Shown here piece by piece: positions 9,603 through 18,286 of a DNA stretch of 35,380 nucleotides. The stretch is from the NCBI GenBank assembly GCA_031276675.1, contig JAISMO010000158.1, positions 1 through 35,380 on the forward strand, read 5' to 3'. The notes below the pieces were generated by a model. That model was not told where the DNA came from. It saw only the letters and a list, made by a program, of their open reading frames with translations, and ran no database searches. How positions within the stretch are numbered: position 1 is the stretch's first letter; each line of letters begins with the position of its first letter. Made by a program: the position numbers and the translations under genes. This stretch comes from Tannerella sp. (GTDB lineage Bacteria; Bacteroidota; Bacteroidia; Bacteroidales; Tannerellaceae).

Positions 9603-9727
9603 GTCGTTTTAATTTTATTGCCCACCTCATTTCTAACGGGAAAAGCCGCCCGAAATTATTCAGGGATTCAAAATTCAATGGATCGAAGATTCAAAAACGT
9701 AATGAACGGAAAATCTTCATCCCTCTG

Positions 9728-11092
9728 TTATTCTTCAAACCCCAAGCGATTGATTCGTCCTCGCCACAATTCTTCCAGCATAGTTGCGCCGTTGCCTTCT
9801 TTTCCTCCGAAAAGAAGCAGGAACTGTTCCTCGTCTACCAGCACGGAAGCATAACCCCGTGCCCGATAGCCCTCCGGCAACACAATCAACGTATCGGCCA
9901 GAAGCCAGGTAATTCCCTTGTCTTCCGACCGGTATATATCTTTCAACGCACGGTTCGATGCGCTGATTCCGCCAATCAAAAACAGTTTGTTGTCATATTG
10001 CGTTAACATGACGCCTTCCCGTTCTTCATAGAACGATTGCTTTTCATTCGTCAGGCGTACCCACGTCAGTCCGTCCATGGTGTCCCACGAGACGTTGCTC
10101 AACCGGCCGTTTCGATCCTTTCCAGCCACTATGGTCAAGTGTGGATAATACATCAGTTCGTAAGAGACGTTGCCAAATCCGGCGACGGGGAACGCTTCCG
10201 GAACAGCCGTTCCCGTTTCCCACTGCCTGTTTTCGTCCATGCGGGCAAAAAGCCAGGCGTCGCCTTCCCTGATTACAGCCGTCAACACCGACGGACGTCC
10301 GGTTTGCGTGCCGGCCTCCAGTATGCCCGGCAAAGCCTTGATATTCGGCGCATCTGCCTGCACATCCCAAAGGATGCCGTCCAGGGAATAATACAGCGAT
10401 CCGTCCGTTGCCGGAACGTAGAATGTTCCGGCGTATTTTGTCATCTGCGAAAGCAGCAGTTCCTTGTTTGAAAGACCGTTCAATGCAGTTACCTGCCAGG
10501 ATTTCACATCTGTTTTCCGGGAGGTATGCAGTTCGTATCCGGCCGTGTTTCCTGTAAACATCCAATATGAATCGCCGGAGGCAAAAACCTTTTGTTCCCG
10601 AATGTTTTTTCCGGCCAGTTGCTCCGAATGAAGCGTCCACGTCATGGAATCCGGTTGCTGCTGATGAATATTCACTTTGGCGATATACGTTTTATAAAAT
10701 TTTCCATTGTATGAATATACTCTGAAACGGACGAAATTAGAGAAATCCAGTGAATCGGTGCCGTTCCAGTAAGTCGAATCTTCGGTCGCTGCCTGATAGA
10801 CTTCCACGGCGGAAGGAGACAGACCCATGTCGTAACCGATTGTACAAACCACCTTCCGGTCGATAATTGTGCCGTACGGCATGGAATCTTTATTGAAAAT
10901 CCGGCCGTTTACCTGGTCAATTGTAAATTTCAGGGTGCTCAACTCCGGGAGAGAATCGTTTTTCAGGGAAAAAGAGATGATTTGGCAATTTGACAAAGCG
11001 TCTTCGTCAATATTATCACTGCCATCCAAACACGAGGACAATAAAAGAACTGCACATCCTATCATCCATAACTGCAACCTATTCTTTTTCAT
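9728..11092 (-). CDS. lipoprotein with propeller-like C-terminal region (DUF6242-like)
   Basis: A 454-residue lipoprotein. The signal peptide ends in a lipobox (LLLSSC, cysteine 21). Residues of about 35-145 look like a beta-sandwich domain. The rest contains repeated blade-like segments with sugar- or kelch-like phrases: SGDSYWMFTGNTAGYELH, GTFYVPATDGSLYYSLDG, NKLFLIGGISASNRALKD, EEQFLLLFGGKEGNG. From memory this fits the DUF6242 family, widespread in Bacteroidales and without known function. It likely sits in the outer membrane or periplasm. It has its own promoter-like element upstream (11120-11127) and lies 73 bp after ribD on the same strand. Confidence 0.85.
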   Translation of the reverse strand: MKKNRLQLWMIGCAVLLLSSCLDGSDNIDEDALSNCQIISFSLKNDSLPELSTLKFTIDQVNGRIFNKDSMPYGTIIDRKVVCTIGYDMGLSPSAVEVYQAATEDSTYWNGTDSLDFSNFVRFRVYSYNGKFYKTYIAKVNIHQQQPDSMTWTLHSEQLAGKNIREQKVFASGDSYWMFTGNTAGYELHTSRKTDVKSWQVTALNGLSNKELLLSQMTKYAGTFYVPATDGSLYYSLDGILWDVQADAPNIKALPGILEAGTQTGRPSVLTAVIREGDAWLFARMDENRQWETGTAVPEAFPVAGFGNVSYELMYYPHLTIVAGKDRNGRLSNVSWDTMDGLTWVRLTNEKQSFYEEREGVMLTQYDNKLFLIGGISASNRALKDIYRSEDKGITWLLADTLIVLPEGYRARGYASVLVDEEQFLLLFGGKEGNGATMLEELWRGRINRLGFEE

Positions 11093-11119
11093 TCATGCAA
11101 TTTATTTGTTACAAGCGTA

Positions 11120-11127
11120 CAAAAGTA
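11120..11127 (-). promoter_or_regulatory. -7 promoter element for the DUF6242-like gene
   Basis: On the minus strand the bases read TACTTTTG, matching TAnnTTTG. It lies 27 bp upstream of the ATG at 11092, a usual spacing for this phylum. A -33 element is not clear. Confidence 0.5.
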
Positions 11128-11165
11128 GAAACATTTTTTGCTTTCCGCGCCATACAGACGGTTAT

Positions 11166-12287
11166 TTATAAAATTTTAGTGTCCACTCCTGTGTCCATAT
11201 CTGAATGTTTATGGGCATAAAAGGCAATTTCAGAGGCCTGTCCGGAAACAGGAAAACAAACAGTCCTGAGGTGTTTGACGGTTGGGTCGGTTGGGTCGGT
11301 TGGGTCGGATTGAATTTCAGCCGGCCGGATCCCGTTGCCCAGTTGGAAGGAAACCGTCTCTACCTGTAATTCATCCCACAAACCGGACGCCAGAAAACTG
11401 CGATGCAGCCGGGCGCCCCCTTCCACCAGCAGGGAATAAAGCTGCCGATTATATAAATGTAACAGCATCTGGGGAATTACAGGCTGTGAAAAATCAAGAC
11501 GGATGTATTCCACCCCGGGTCGTCCGGCAGCGGACCGGCCGGTGAATACCAGCGTGCGTACGGAGCCGTCCAGCAGATGATATGCGGACGGGATACGCAG
11601 ATTGCGGTCGATGAGTACACGTACGGGCGAAGCGCCGGCCCAGTGGCGTACGGTCAGGGAAGGATTGTCAAGCCATGCCGTTTGCGTGCCGACCAGCACA
11701 GCGGCTACCTCGGAACGAAGTTTGTGGACCATACGGCGTGTAACGGGAGTAGACAACTGCGTCGGCCTTTCGGACGGCCCGGTCCGGATACGGTCAATGA
11801 ACCCGTCCGCACTCTGTGCCCATTTCAGAATAATATAGGGTCGCTGCCGCGTTTGTGCCGTTATGAAAAAAACATTCAGCGCGACGGCTTCCTGTTCCAG
11901 CACGCCCGTAATCACTTCCACACCTGCCTTTCGCAGGATGCTTATACCCCGTCCCGCCACTTCCGGATAGGGATCCCGGCAACCGATCACGACCCGTGGA
12001 ATGCGTTTACGGATAATCAGTTCCGTACAGGGAGGCGTCTTTCCGTAATGGGAGCACGGTTCCAGATTAACGTATAACGTGGCGCTGCGCAGCCACGATT
12101 CCTCACGAACGGATGCAATGGCGTTCACTTCGGCATGAGGTTCGCCGAACCGCCGGTGATACCCTTCGCCGATGATGCGTCCCCGGTACGTCACCACCGC
12201 GCCCACCATCGGATTCGGCGCTACGGACGATGCTCCCGCTCTGGCCAGTGTCAGGCAACGCATCATATAGCTTTCTTCTTCCTGCAT
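11166..12287 (-). CDS. ribD: bifunctional riboflavin deaminase/reductase RibD
   Basis: Catalyses two steps of riboflavin synthesis: deamination of the diaminopyrimidine intermediate and NADPH-dependent reduction of its ribosyl side chain. The frame extends upstream to 12455, but the ATG at 12287 (MQEEESYMMRCLTLA) matches the family start, giving 373 residues. The N-terminal zinc deaminase domain shows HAE at 51-53 and PCSHYGKTPPC with zinc cysteines 78 and 87. The C-terminal reductase domain has ILKWAQSADGFI and LLVEGGARLHRSFL. Unusually, three perfect 9-bp repeats encode Asp-Pro-Thr three times at about residues 328-336, and the protein continues past the usual fold with a tail ending GVDTKIL. 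The start lies 27 bp from the divergent prmC start. Confidence 0.95.
   Translation of the reverse strand: MQEEESYMMRCLTLARAGASSVAPNPMVGAVVTYRGRIIGEGYHRRFGEPHAEVNAIASVREESWLRSATLYVNLEPCSHYGKTPPCTELIIRKRIPRVVIGCRDPYPEVAGRGISILRKAGVEVITGVLEQEAVALNVFFITAQTRQRPYIILKWAQSADGFIDRIRTGPSERPTQLSTPVTRRMVHKLRSEVAAVLVGTQTAWLDNPSLTVRHWAGASPVRVLIDRNLRIPSAYHLLDGSVRTLVFTGRSAAGRPGVEYIRLDFSQPVIPQMLLHLYNRQLYSLLVEGGARLHRSFLASGLWDELQVETVSFQLGNGIRPAEIQSDPTDPTDPTVKHLRTVCFPVSGQASEIAFYAHKHSDMDTGVDTKIL
11281..11307. repeat. 9-bp microsatellite, three copies, inside ribD
   Basis: Three perfect copies of GTTGGGTCG on the plus strand. On the coding strand they encode Asp-Pro-Thr three times near the RibD C-terminus. Unit gain or loss would keep the reading frame. 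Confidence 0.9.
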
Positions 12288-12302
12288 TTTCGTTTTTTTT
12301 CG

Positions 12303-12310
12303 TATGTTTG
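12303..12310 (+). promoter_or_regulatory. -7 promoter element just before prmC
   Basis: TATGTTTG matches TAnnTTTG exactly and is followed after only four bases by the prmC ATG at 12315. With the usual -7 to +1 spacing, the transcript would start at or next to the ATG, giving a nearly leaderless mRNA. An eight-T run lies just upstream. Confidence 0.5.
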
Positions 12311-12314
12311 CAAC

Positions 12315-13196
12315 ATGAACGAGACGACCGCATACATCAGAGACTCGCTGCAAACGCTTTATCCCCCGGAAGAAATACGGAGCCTGACCCGCCGGGTCAT
12401 CGAATACGTTTGCGGCCTTCCGCTTCACGAGCAAATGCTGCGCAAAGATACGCAATTATCCTGCGCGGAAAAAAGACGTATCCGGGAGGTTGTGCAGCGC
12501 CTTGAACAGTCGGAACCCATTCAGTACATCATGGGAGAGGTCTCCTTCGGAGGACTGTCTTTCGAGGTGAATCCGTCGGTGCTGATTCCCCGTCCGGAGA
12601 CGGAAGAATGGGTGGAATATCTCCTCCAAACGGAAACCGCTTCGGGTCTGCGCGTGCTGGACATCGGCACGGGAAGCGGTTGCCTGGCAATTACACTGGC
12701 CAAACGTCTCGCCGGCGCAAAAGTCACGGCCATTGATATTTCGACCGAAGCGCTGGCTACGGCCGAACGGAATGCACTGCGGAACCGCGTTTCCGTCACT
12801 TTCCGTCAGGCGGATATGCTTGCGGAGCCGGCGTCAGCTTTTCCGACATTCGACCTGATTGTCAGTAATCCACCCTACGTGAGACACAGCGAAAAAGCGG
12901 CCATGGCACGCAATGTACTGGATTATGAACCGCATCAGGCCCTGTTTGTCCCCGACGGCGACCCGTTGCTGTTTCACCGCCGGATTGCCGCTCTGGCGCG
13001 GGAAAGGCTGGCCGAAAACGGCGCGCTGTATGTTGAAATCAACGCAGCCTGCGGAGAACTCACGACAGGCATGTTACGGGAAAAAGGCTTTCATCCGGTG
13101 ACGCTCATGCGGGATATGTCCGGCAAAGACCGTTTCGTCACAGCGCATATCCCGCCCAAATCTTTGCATGGTTGCATCCTTGAATTTCACTCATGA
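12315..13196 (+). CDS. prmC: release factor glutamine methyltransferase PrmC
   Basis: Methylates the glutamine of the GGQ motif in peptide chain release factors, using S-adenosylmethionine. The 293-residue protein starts at ATG 12315; the longer frame from 12135 overlaps divergent ribD and is not protein-like. The N-terminal helical domain includes EPIQYIMGEVSFGG, the SAM-binding motif is LDIGTGSGCLAI around residues 115-125, and the catalytic NPPY is at 185-188. It overlaps recX by 4 bp (ATGA), and comF follows. The pairing of prmC with recX is common in Bacteroidales. The release factor gene prfC, elsewhere in the window, is not its substrate class. Confidence 0.96.
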   Translation: MNETTAYIRDSLQTLYPPEEIRSLTRRVIEYVCGLPLHEQMLRKDTQLSCAEKRRIREVVQRLEQSEPIQYIMGEVSFGGLSFEVNPSVLIPRPETEEWVEYLLQTETASGLRVLDIGTGSGCLAITLAKRLAGAKVTAIDISTEALATAERNALRNRVSVTFRQADMLAEPASAFPTFDLIVSNPPYVRHSEKAAMARNVLDYEPHQALFVPDGDPLLFHRRIAALARERLAENGALYVEINAACGELTTGMLREKGFHPVTLMRDMSGKDRFVTAHIPPKSLHGCILEFHS

Positions 13197-13684
13197 AGCA
13201 GCGAAATGAATCCGAACTTTTACACCTGGCGGCCGGCTGGTGTTCTTCCTGTGAACGCTGCGTCTCCGAAGTTCGGAAAAAGTTGACCGAAGCGGGCGCA
13301 TCGCCGGAAGTTTCCGAACGGATCATCACCCGGCTGGTGGAGGAAAAATTCATGGACGAAGCCCGCTTTTGCCGCAGTTTTGTGAAGGACAGGTTCCGGT
13401 TTAACGGCTGGGGACGCATTCGTATCCGCCACGAACTGCAACAAAAGGGCATTGCTTCCCGTTTGATTGCCGAAGCGCTCGACGAACTGGATGATGAAAC
13501 CTGCCGGTCGGCTTTGTCGAATCTGCTCAAAACGAAAAAACGCACAGTCAAAGGACGTTCGGAATACGATGTTTTTCGGAAACTGTACCGTTTCGCCTGC
13601 GGCCGGGGATTTGAAGGCGCGTTGATTTCTTCCTGTCTGAAACCCTTATTCAACGAAACGTACAGTGTGGATGAAGAAATTTGA
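13193..13684 (+). CDS. recX: regulatory protein RecX
   Basis: RecX-family proteins bind RecA filaments and modulate recombination. The 163-residue product is built from three-helix repeats: residues 1-50 (AAGWCSSCERCVSEVRKKL), a middle unit (EEKFMDEARFCRSFVKDRF) and a third (WGRIRIRHELQQKGI), which is the typical RecX pattern. Its ATG overlaps the prmC stop as ATGA and its 3' end overlaps the comF start by 14 bp, so translation of the three is probably coupled. In many Bacteroidales pyrE follows recX; here comF does instead. Confidence 0.88.
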   Translation: MKQRNESELLHLAAGWCSSCERCVSEVRKKLTEAGASPEVSERIITRLVEEKFMDEARFCRSFVKDRFRFNGWGRIRIRHELQQKGIASRLIAEALDELDDETCRSALSNLLKTKKRTVKGRSEYDVFRKLYRFACGRGFEGALISSCLKPLFNETYSVDEEI

Positions 13685-14357
13685 CATTCTGCAACTGTTT
13701 TATCCGCGCCTGTGTCTGCTGTGCGGTCAAACCTTGCTGACGGTGGAACAGCATTTGTGTCTGCACTGTCTTTGTGATTTGCCCCGCACGTATTATCACA
13801 AGCGATCCGATCATCCGATGCACAAACACTATGCAGGTATTCCGCAGATACGGAACGTCTCGGCTTTTCTGTTTTTCGAGAAGGACGGAAAAGCGCAGAC
13901 GCTGATTCATGCGATTAAATATTACGGAAACAAACACCTGGCCGAGCAGTTGGGCTGTCTGGCGTCGCTTGAGATGAAGCCGTACGGACTGCTTGAAGAC
14001 ATTGACTGCCTGATTCCCGTGGCGCTGCATCCGAAAAGGGAACGGCAACGCGGTTACAATCAGTCCGAATGGATTGCACGCGGCATTGCATCCGTCTGCC
14101 GGCGACCCGTCAATCGCGACACGCTGTACCGCAACGTCTTTACCGTTACCCAAACACGCAAAACCTTCTACGAACGTCATCTGAATACGGAAAAGATTTT
14201 CGGCCTCAGGAATCCCGATGCGCTGGCAGGCAAACACGTCCTGCTGATTGACGACGTGATTACGACCGGAGCCACTTCCATTGCCTGCATCGAAACGCTG
14301 ACGACGGTCCCGGATATCCGTATCAGTGTCTTCGCCCTTGCGGTTGTCTCGCCGTAA
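13671..14357 (+). CDS. comF: ComF family phosphoribosyltransferase-like protein
   Basis: A 228-residue member of the ComF/GntX family, associated with DNA uptake or with use of extracellular DNA, though the biochemical role is unsettled. N-terminal cysteine pairs (CLLC at 13-16 and CLHC further on) form the family zinc site. The PRPP-binding motif VLLIDDVITTGAT lies near the C-terminus, preceded by the typical RGYNQSEWIARGIA. The ATG at 13671 is preferred over a GTG six bases earlier. It overlaps recX by 14 bp and is the last gene of the prmC-recX-comF operon. A hairpin follows before the convergent radical SAM gene. Confidence 0.9.
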   Translation: MKKFDILQLFYPRLCLLCGQTLLTVEQHLCLHCLCDLPRTYYHKRSDHPMHKHYAGIPQIRNVSAFLFFEKDGKAQTLIHAIKYYGNKHLAEQLGCLASLEMKPYGLLEDIDCLIPVALHPKRERQRGYNQSEWIARGIASVCRRPVNRDTLYRNVFTVTQTRKTFYERHLNTEKIFGLRNPDALAGKHVLLIDDVITTGATSIACIETLTTVPDIRISVFALAVVSP

Positions 14358-14391
14358 TGCGGTCGGCATACCGAATGATGCGGTTACACGT

Positions 14392-14411
14392 CGACTTGCC
14401 TTCGCGGGTCG
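14392..14411. terminator. hairpin between convergent comF and radical SAM genes
   Basis: CGACTTGC pairs with GCGGGTCG across a CTTC loop: eight base pairs including two G-T pairs. It ends exactly at the radical SAM stop codon. There is no T-run, so it would be a weak or bidirectional terminator at best. Confidence 0.35.
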
Positions 14412-15683
14412 TCAGTCGGGAAAAGGGATGGATAACTGACGCCGGTCCTGCTGCACCCGGCGCTTGCCGGATCCGGTCAGCACTCGACGAACATATTCGG
14501 GTGTAACCTCGTTCACCGTAAGCACGGGCAATTCGCGGCACGTGATGAAATACTGCGCCTTTTTCATCACCACACCGATCTTTTTCAGCTGTGCGGAGGT
14601 CAGCCGCCCGAAACGCCGCGCGGCGACGATCAGTCTGGCCGAATTGACCCCGATGCCCGGCACGCGCAGCAGCATCGCATAGTCGGCCACATGCACGTCT
14701 ACGGGAAACTGTTCCGGATGACGCAACGCCCAGGCCAGTTTCGGGTCTACCTCAAGGTCGAGATCCGGATAGCGTTCGTCCGCAATCTCGTCGGCGCGGA
14801 ACTCATAAAAACGCATCAGCCAGTCGGCCTGATAGAGCCTGTTTTCACGCACCAGCGGCGCCTGTTTCACGGCAGGCAGCCGGCTGTCGCCGGCGTTAAC
14901 GGGAATGTAGCCGGAATAATAGACCCGTTTCATGCCGGGACGCCGGTAGAGGGCGGAAGAAAGGCGGAGAATCTCGCAGTCGCTTTCGGGCGTGGCGCCG
15001 ATGATCAGCTGCGTACTCTGTCCGGCGGGCACGAAACGGGGCGCGTGCGGGAATTTGCGGCGGTCTTCAAGGCTCTGCTGCATTCCCTGCCGGATGTAGT
15101 GCATGGGTGCGAAAACGGCCCGGTAGTTTTTCTCCGGCGCCAGCAGTCGCAGGTTGGTTTCGCTGGAGATTTCGAGATTGACGCTCATGCGGTCGGCATA
15201 CAGGCCGCCGCGGTCGATGAGTTCGCGGCTGCAGCCGGGGATGCTCTTGAGGTGGATATAGCCGTTGAAGCGGTGTAGCTTGCGCAGGTCTTCCGCGATG
15301 CGCACCAGGCGTTCCATCGTGTAGTCGGGACTGCGCACCACGCCCGAACTGAGAAACAGTCCCTCGATATAGTTCCGGCGGTAAAATGCGATGGTCAGTT
15401 CCACCAGTTCGCTCACGGCAAACGTGGCCCGCCGGATGTCGTTTGTCCGCCGGTTGATGCAGTAGGCGCAATCGTAGATGCAATGATTGGTGAGCATGAT
15501 CTTGAGCAGCGACACGCACCGCCCGTCTTCCGTGAAGCTGTGGCAGATACCCATTCCTCCCACGGTGTTTCCCACTCCGCCGGGCCGGTTCCGCCGGACC
15601 GTACCGCTGCTTGCACACGACACGTCGTACTTGGCCGACTCTGCCAGCACCCTGAGTTTCTCCAATACCGTTTCGCCGATCAT
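14412..15683 (-). CDS. radical SAM protein of the DNA repair/modification type (TIGR03916-like)
   Basis: A 423-residue enzyme with an iron-sulfur radical SAM domain and a C-terminal DNA-binding element. The cluster motif is CIYDCAYC, cysteines 68, 72 and 75. Near residues 345-365 is a helix-hairpin-helix (LLRVPGIGVNSARLIVAARR), typical of DNA-binding proteins. The ATG at 15683 (MIGETVLEKLRVLAESAKYD) is preferred; the longer frame to 15932 overlaps prfC. Family knowledge: these proteins are thought to repair or modify DNA and are usually encoded beside a partner fused or related to a uracil-DNA glycosylase domain. No such partner is next to it here. It is third in rfbD-prfC-rSAM, 38 bp after prfC. 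Confidence 0.9.
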   Translation of the reverse strand: MIGETVLEKLRVLAESAKYDVSCASSGTVRRNRPGGVGNTVGGMGICHSFTEDGRCVSLLKIMLTNHCIYDCAYCINRRTNDIRRATFAVSELVELTIAFYRRNYIEGLFLSSGVVRSPDYTMERLVRIAEDLRKLHRFNGYIHLKSIPGCSRELIDRGGLYADRMSVNLEISSETNLRLLAPEKNYRAVFAPMHYIRQGMQQSLEDRRKFPHAPRFVPAGQSTQLIIGATPESDCEILRLSSALYRRPGMKRVYYSGYIPVNAGDSRLPAVKQAPLVRENRLYQADWLMRFYEFRADEIADERYPDLDLEVDPKLAWALRHPEQFPVDVHVADYAMLLRVPGIGVNSARLIVAARRFGRLTSAQLKKIGVVMKKAQYFITCRELPVLTVNEVTPEYVRRVLTGSGKRRVQQDRRQLSIPFPD

Positions 15684-15721
15684 GGTTGCAGAAGAAAAAG
15701 ACGGTCCGTCGCGGCAGGCGA

Positions 15722-17302
15722 CTAAAACTCCGAGGTGAAATGAAACTTTATCTCCGGGAAATCCTGCCGTGCCATGGTCAGGACATACGGAGATTCGGCC
15801 AGATAGACCTCCCGGCCGTCCCGGTCGGAAGCCATGTACTGCACTTTGCGTTTCCGGAAGTTCTCCAGCTGCGCTGCGTTCGCGCTTTCGATCCAGCAGG
15901 CCTTGTAGAGGCTGACAGGCTCCCAGCGGCACTGTGCGCCGTATTCGTGCAGCAGGCGGTAGTGAATCACTTCAAATTGCAGCGTTCCCACCGTGCCGAC
16001 GATTATCCTGCCGTTGAAGCGGTTGACGAACAGCTGGGCGACGCCTTCGTCCATCAGCTGCTCAATGCCTTTGCGGAGCTGTTTCGCCTTCATGGGGTCG
16101 GCATTTTCGATGTAGTTGAACATTTCCGGCGAAAAGCTTGGCAAGCCCCTGAAGTGCAGGTTTTCGCCGGCGGTCAGGCTGTCTCCGATCTTGAAATTCC
16201 CGGTGTCGGGCAGTCCGACAATGTCGCCGGCAAAGGCTTCGTCCACGATTTCCTTTTTCTGCGCCATAAAAGCCGTCGGGCTGCTGAAACGCATCATCCG
16301 GTCGAGCCGCACGTGTTTGCAGTTGGCGTTGCGTTCGAATCGTCCCGAACAGACCTTCACAAAGGCAATGCAGCTGCGGTGATTCGGGTCCATGTTGGCA
16401 TGAATCTTGAACACAAAGCCGGAAAAAGCGGCTTCTTCCGGCCTCACCTGCCGTTCGATTGCCTGCACCGGACGCGGCGAGGGTGCAATCTGTACGAAAC
16501 AGTCCAGCAATTCCTTTACGCCGAAATTATGGAGCGCCGAGCCGAAAAACACGGGCGCGAGTTCTCCCTCCAGATAGCTTGCCACCTCAAAGGCGGGATA
16601 CACACCCTCGATCAGTTCGATGCCGTTGCGGAGCTTTTCGGCCGGCCCCGGGTCCAGGTGTTTTTCCAGTTCGGGGCTGTGAATATCCGTAAATTCAATG
16701 CTTTCCGTGACGGTCTGCTTGCTCGGGGTGTAGAGGTCCAGTTTCCCCGCATGGAGATTGTACACCCCCCTGAATCGCTGCCCCATCTCTATCGGCCAGC
16801 TCAGGGGACGCACCCGGATGTGCAGTTCCGCCTCGACTTCGTCCAGCAGGTCGAAGGGGTCTTTTCCTTCGCGATCCATCTTGTTGATGAACACGATCAC
16901 CGGCGTCCGCCGCATCCGGCAAACTTCCATCAGCCGGCGCGTCTGCGTTTCGACGCCTTTGGCCGCATCCACCACGATGATCACGCTGTCTACGGCCGTC
17001 AGCGTGCGGAACGTGTCTTCCGCAAAATCCTGATGGCCGGGGGTGTCCAGGATGTTGATCCTGTAATTCCGGTAATCAAAGGCCATGACCGAGGTGGCCA
17101 CCGAGATGCCCCGCTGTTTTTCGATTTCCATCCAGTCGGAGGTGGCCGTCCTGCGGATTTTGTTTGATTTCACCGCGCCGGCTATGTGAATCGCTCCGCC
17201 GAACAGCAGCAGTTTTTCCGTCAGGGTGGTCTTGCCGGCGTCGGGATGGCTGACGATGGCGAACGTTCTTCGCCGCTGTATTTCTTCCTGATAAGCAGCC
17301 AT
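15722..17302 (-). CDS. prfC: peptide chain release factor 3
   Basis: A translational GTPase that recycles release factors RF1/RF2 from the ribosome after termination. The 526-residue length is normal. G-domain motifs are intact: IVSHPDAGKTTLTEK (G1), ATSDWMEIEKQRGISV (switch region), DTPGHQDF (G3) and FINKMDREG (G4). The C-terminal half has the RF3-type domain with VGTVGTLQFEVIHYRL. The start is ATG 17302, 3 bp after the rfbD stop, and the radical SAM gene follows. Pairing of rfbD with prfC is frequent in Bacteroidales although the functions are unrelated. Confidence 0.97.
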   Translation of the reverse strand: MAAYQEEIQRRRTFAIVSHPDAGKTTLTEKLLLFGGAIHIAGAVKSNKIRRTATSDWMEIEKQRGISVATSVMAFDYRNYRINILDTPGHQDFAEDTFRTLTAVDSVIIVVDAAKGVETQTRRLMEVCRMRRTPVIVFINKMDREGKDPFDLLDEVEAELHIRVRPLSWPIEMGQRFRGVYNLHAGKLDLYTPSKQTVTESIEFTDIHSPELEKHLDPGPAEKLRNGIELIEGVYPAFEVASYLEGELAPVFFGSALHNFGVKELLDCFVQIAPSPRPVQAIERQVRPEEAAFSGFVFKIHANMDPNHRSCIAFVKVCSGRFERNANCKHVRLDRMMRFSSPTAFMAQKKEIVDEAFAGDIVGLPDTGNFKIGDSLTAGENLHFRGLPSFSPEMFNYIENADPMKAKQLRKGIEQLMDEGVAQLFVNRFNGRIIVGTVGTLQFEVIHYRLLHEYGAQCRWEPVSLYKACWIESANAAQLENFRKRKVQYMASDRDGREVYLAESPYVLTMARQDFPEIKFHFTSEF

Positions 17303-17305
17303 AAA

Positions 17306-18175
17306 TCAAATGTACCGATGCGTTAATATCCGGATGCAGCGCCGCAGACTTGTTTCCCAGTCGGGTACCTCTACCCGGTAGGTTCGTTTTATTTTTTCCT
17401 TGTCCAGGAGGCTGTATGCCGGGCGGACGGCGCGCGCCGGATAGTCCCGCGAGGCCACCGGAGATACCCGGCAGTCCAGTCCCGCCAGCGTCATGATCTT
17501 CTCGGCGAAAGCGTGCCACGTGCACACGCCTTCACCGGAATAATGATAGATGCCCGGCGGGGGCGCCGGATGGTCCGTCACGGCCAGCATTGCGGCCGCC
17601 AGATCGCCGGCATAAGTGGGCGTGCCCGTCTGGTCGGCAACGACGTGTATCTCCTTCCGTTCGCGGCCCAGACGTAACATGGTCTTCAAGAAATTGGCGC
17701 CGAACTCGGAATACAGCCAGGCGGTACGGATGATCACCGCTTCCGGGCAGGCCTGTTGCAGGGCCTTTTCGCCCTCCAGCTTGCTCTGTCCGTAGACCGA
17801 CAGCGGGCGGGGAGGGTCTGCTTCGCGGTAGGGCCGCGCGGCGCGACCGTCGAACACGTAGTCGGTGGACAGGTGAATCACCCTGATTCCCTCTGCCCGG
17901 GCCACCTCTCCGACGGTTTGTACCGCATCGCGGTTGATGCGCATACACGTCGACACATCGTCTTCCGCCCTGTCAACCGCCGTATAGGCCGCGCAGTTCA
18001 GCAGCCAGTCGATGTGATGTTCGCGGACAAAGGCGGTCAGCCTGTCGGCGTCGCAAATGTCCAGCGTATCGACGTCCGTAAAATAAAACGCGGCTCCGTC
18101 GTAATCCGGAGCCAGTGTCCGGAGGGCATGGCCCAACTGTCCGTCTGCTCCGGTGACTAAAATAGACTTCTTCAT
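17306..18175 (-). CDS. rfbD: dTDP-4-dehydrorhamnose reductase
   Basis: Catalyses the last step of dTDP-L-rhamnose synthesis, an NAD(P)H-dependent reduction that supplies surface polysaccharides. The 289-residue protein has the extended short-chain dehydrogenase signatures: VTGADGQLG at 7-15, STDYVFDG near 103-110, and the catalytic YGQSK with tyrosine 128 and lysine 132. The rfbA, rfbB and rfbC genes are not nearby. It is first in an operon with prfC and the radical SAM gene, with a good promoter match upstream at 18201-18230. Confidence 0.95.
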   Translation of the reverse strand: MKKSILVTGADGQLGHALRTLAPDYDGAAFYFTDVDTLDICDADRLTAFVREHHIDWLLNCAAYTAVDRAEDDVSTCMRINRDAVQTVGEVARAEGIRVIHLSTDYVFDGRAARPYREADPPRPLSVYGQSKLEGEKALQQACPEAVIIRTAWLYSEFGANFLKTMLRLGRERKEIHVVADQTGTPTYAGDLAAAMLAVTDHPAPPPGIYHYSGEGVCTWHAFAEKIMTLAGLDCRVSPVASRDYPARAVRPAYSLLDKEKIKRTYRVEVPDWETSLRRCIRILTHRYI

Positions 18176-18200
18176 CTGAAATTTTTCTGCTATTGCGGTG

Positions 18201-18230
18201 CAAAGTTACGCAAAATTCCCGCCGGGCAAT
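18201..18230 (-). promoter_or_regulatory. promoter for rfbD-prfC-rSAM operon
   Basis: On the minus strand, TAACTTTG (18208 to 18201) matches the -7 consensus and is preceded after 18 bp by ATTG (18230 to 18227), a partial match to the -33 TTTG. The -7 element is 26 bp upstream of the rfbD ATG. This is the best two-part promoter I can see in the window. Confidence 0.6.
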
Positions 18231-18286
18231 GTGCAACAGGACGGCGCGGAGGCATTTCAAAGGGTTGCTTTCACGGATCATTTTCC

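Noticed and set aside
15686-17167. 493-residue plus-strand open frame
   Set aside because: It is antisense to prfC, whose GTPase motifs are intact.
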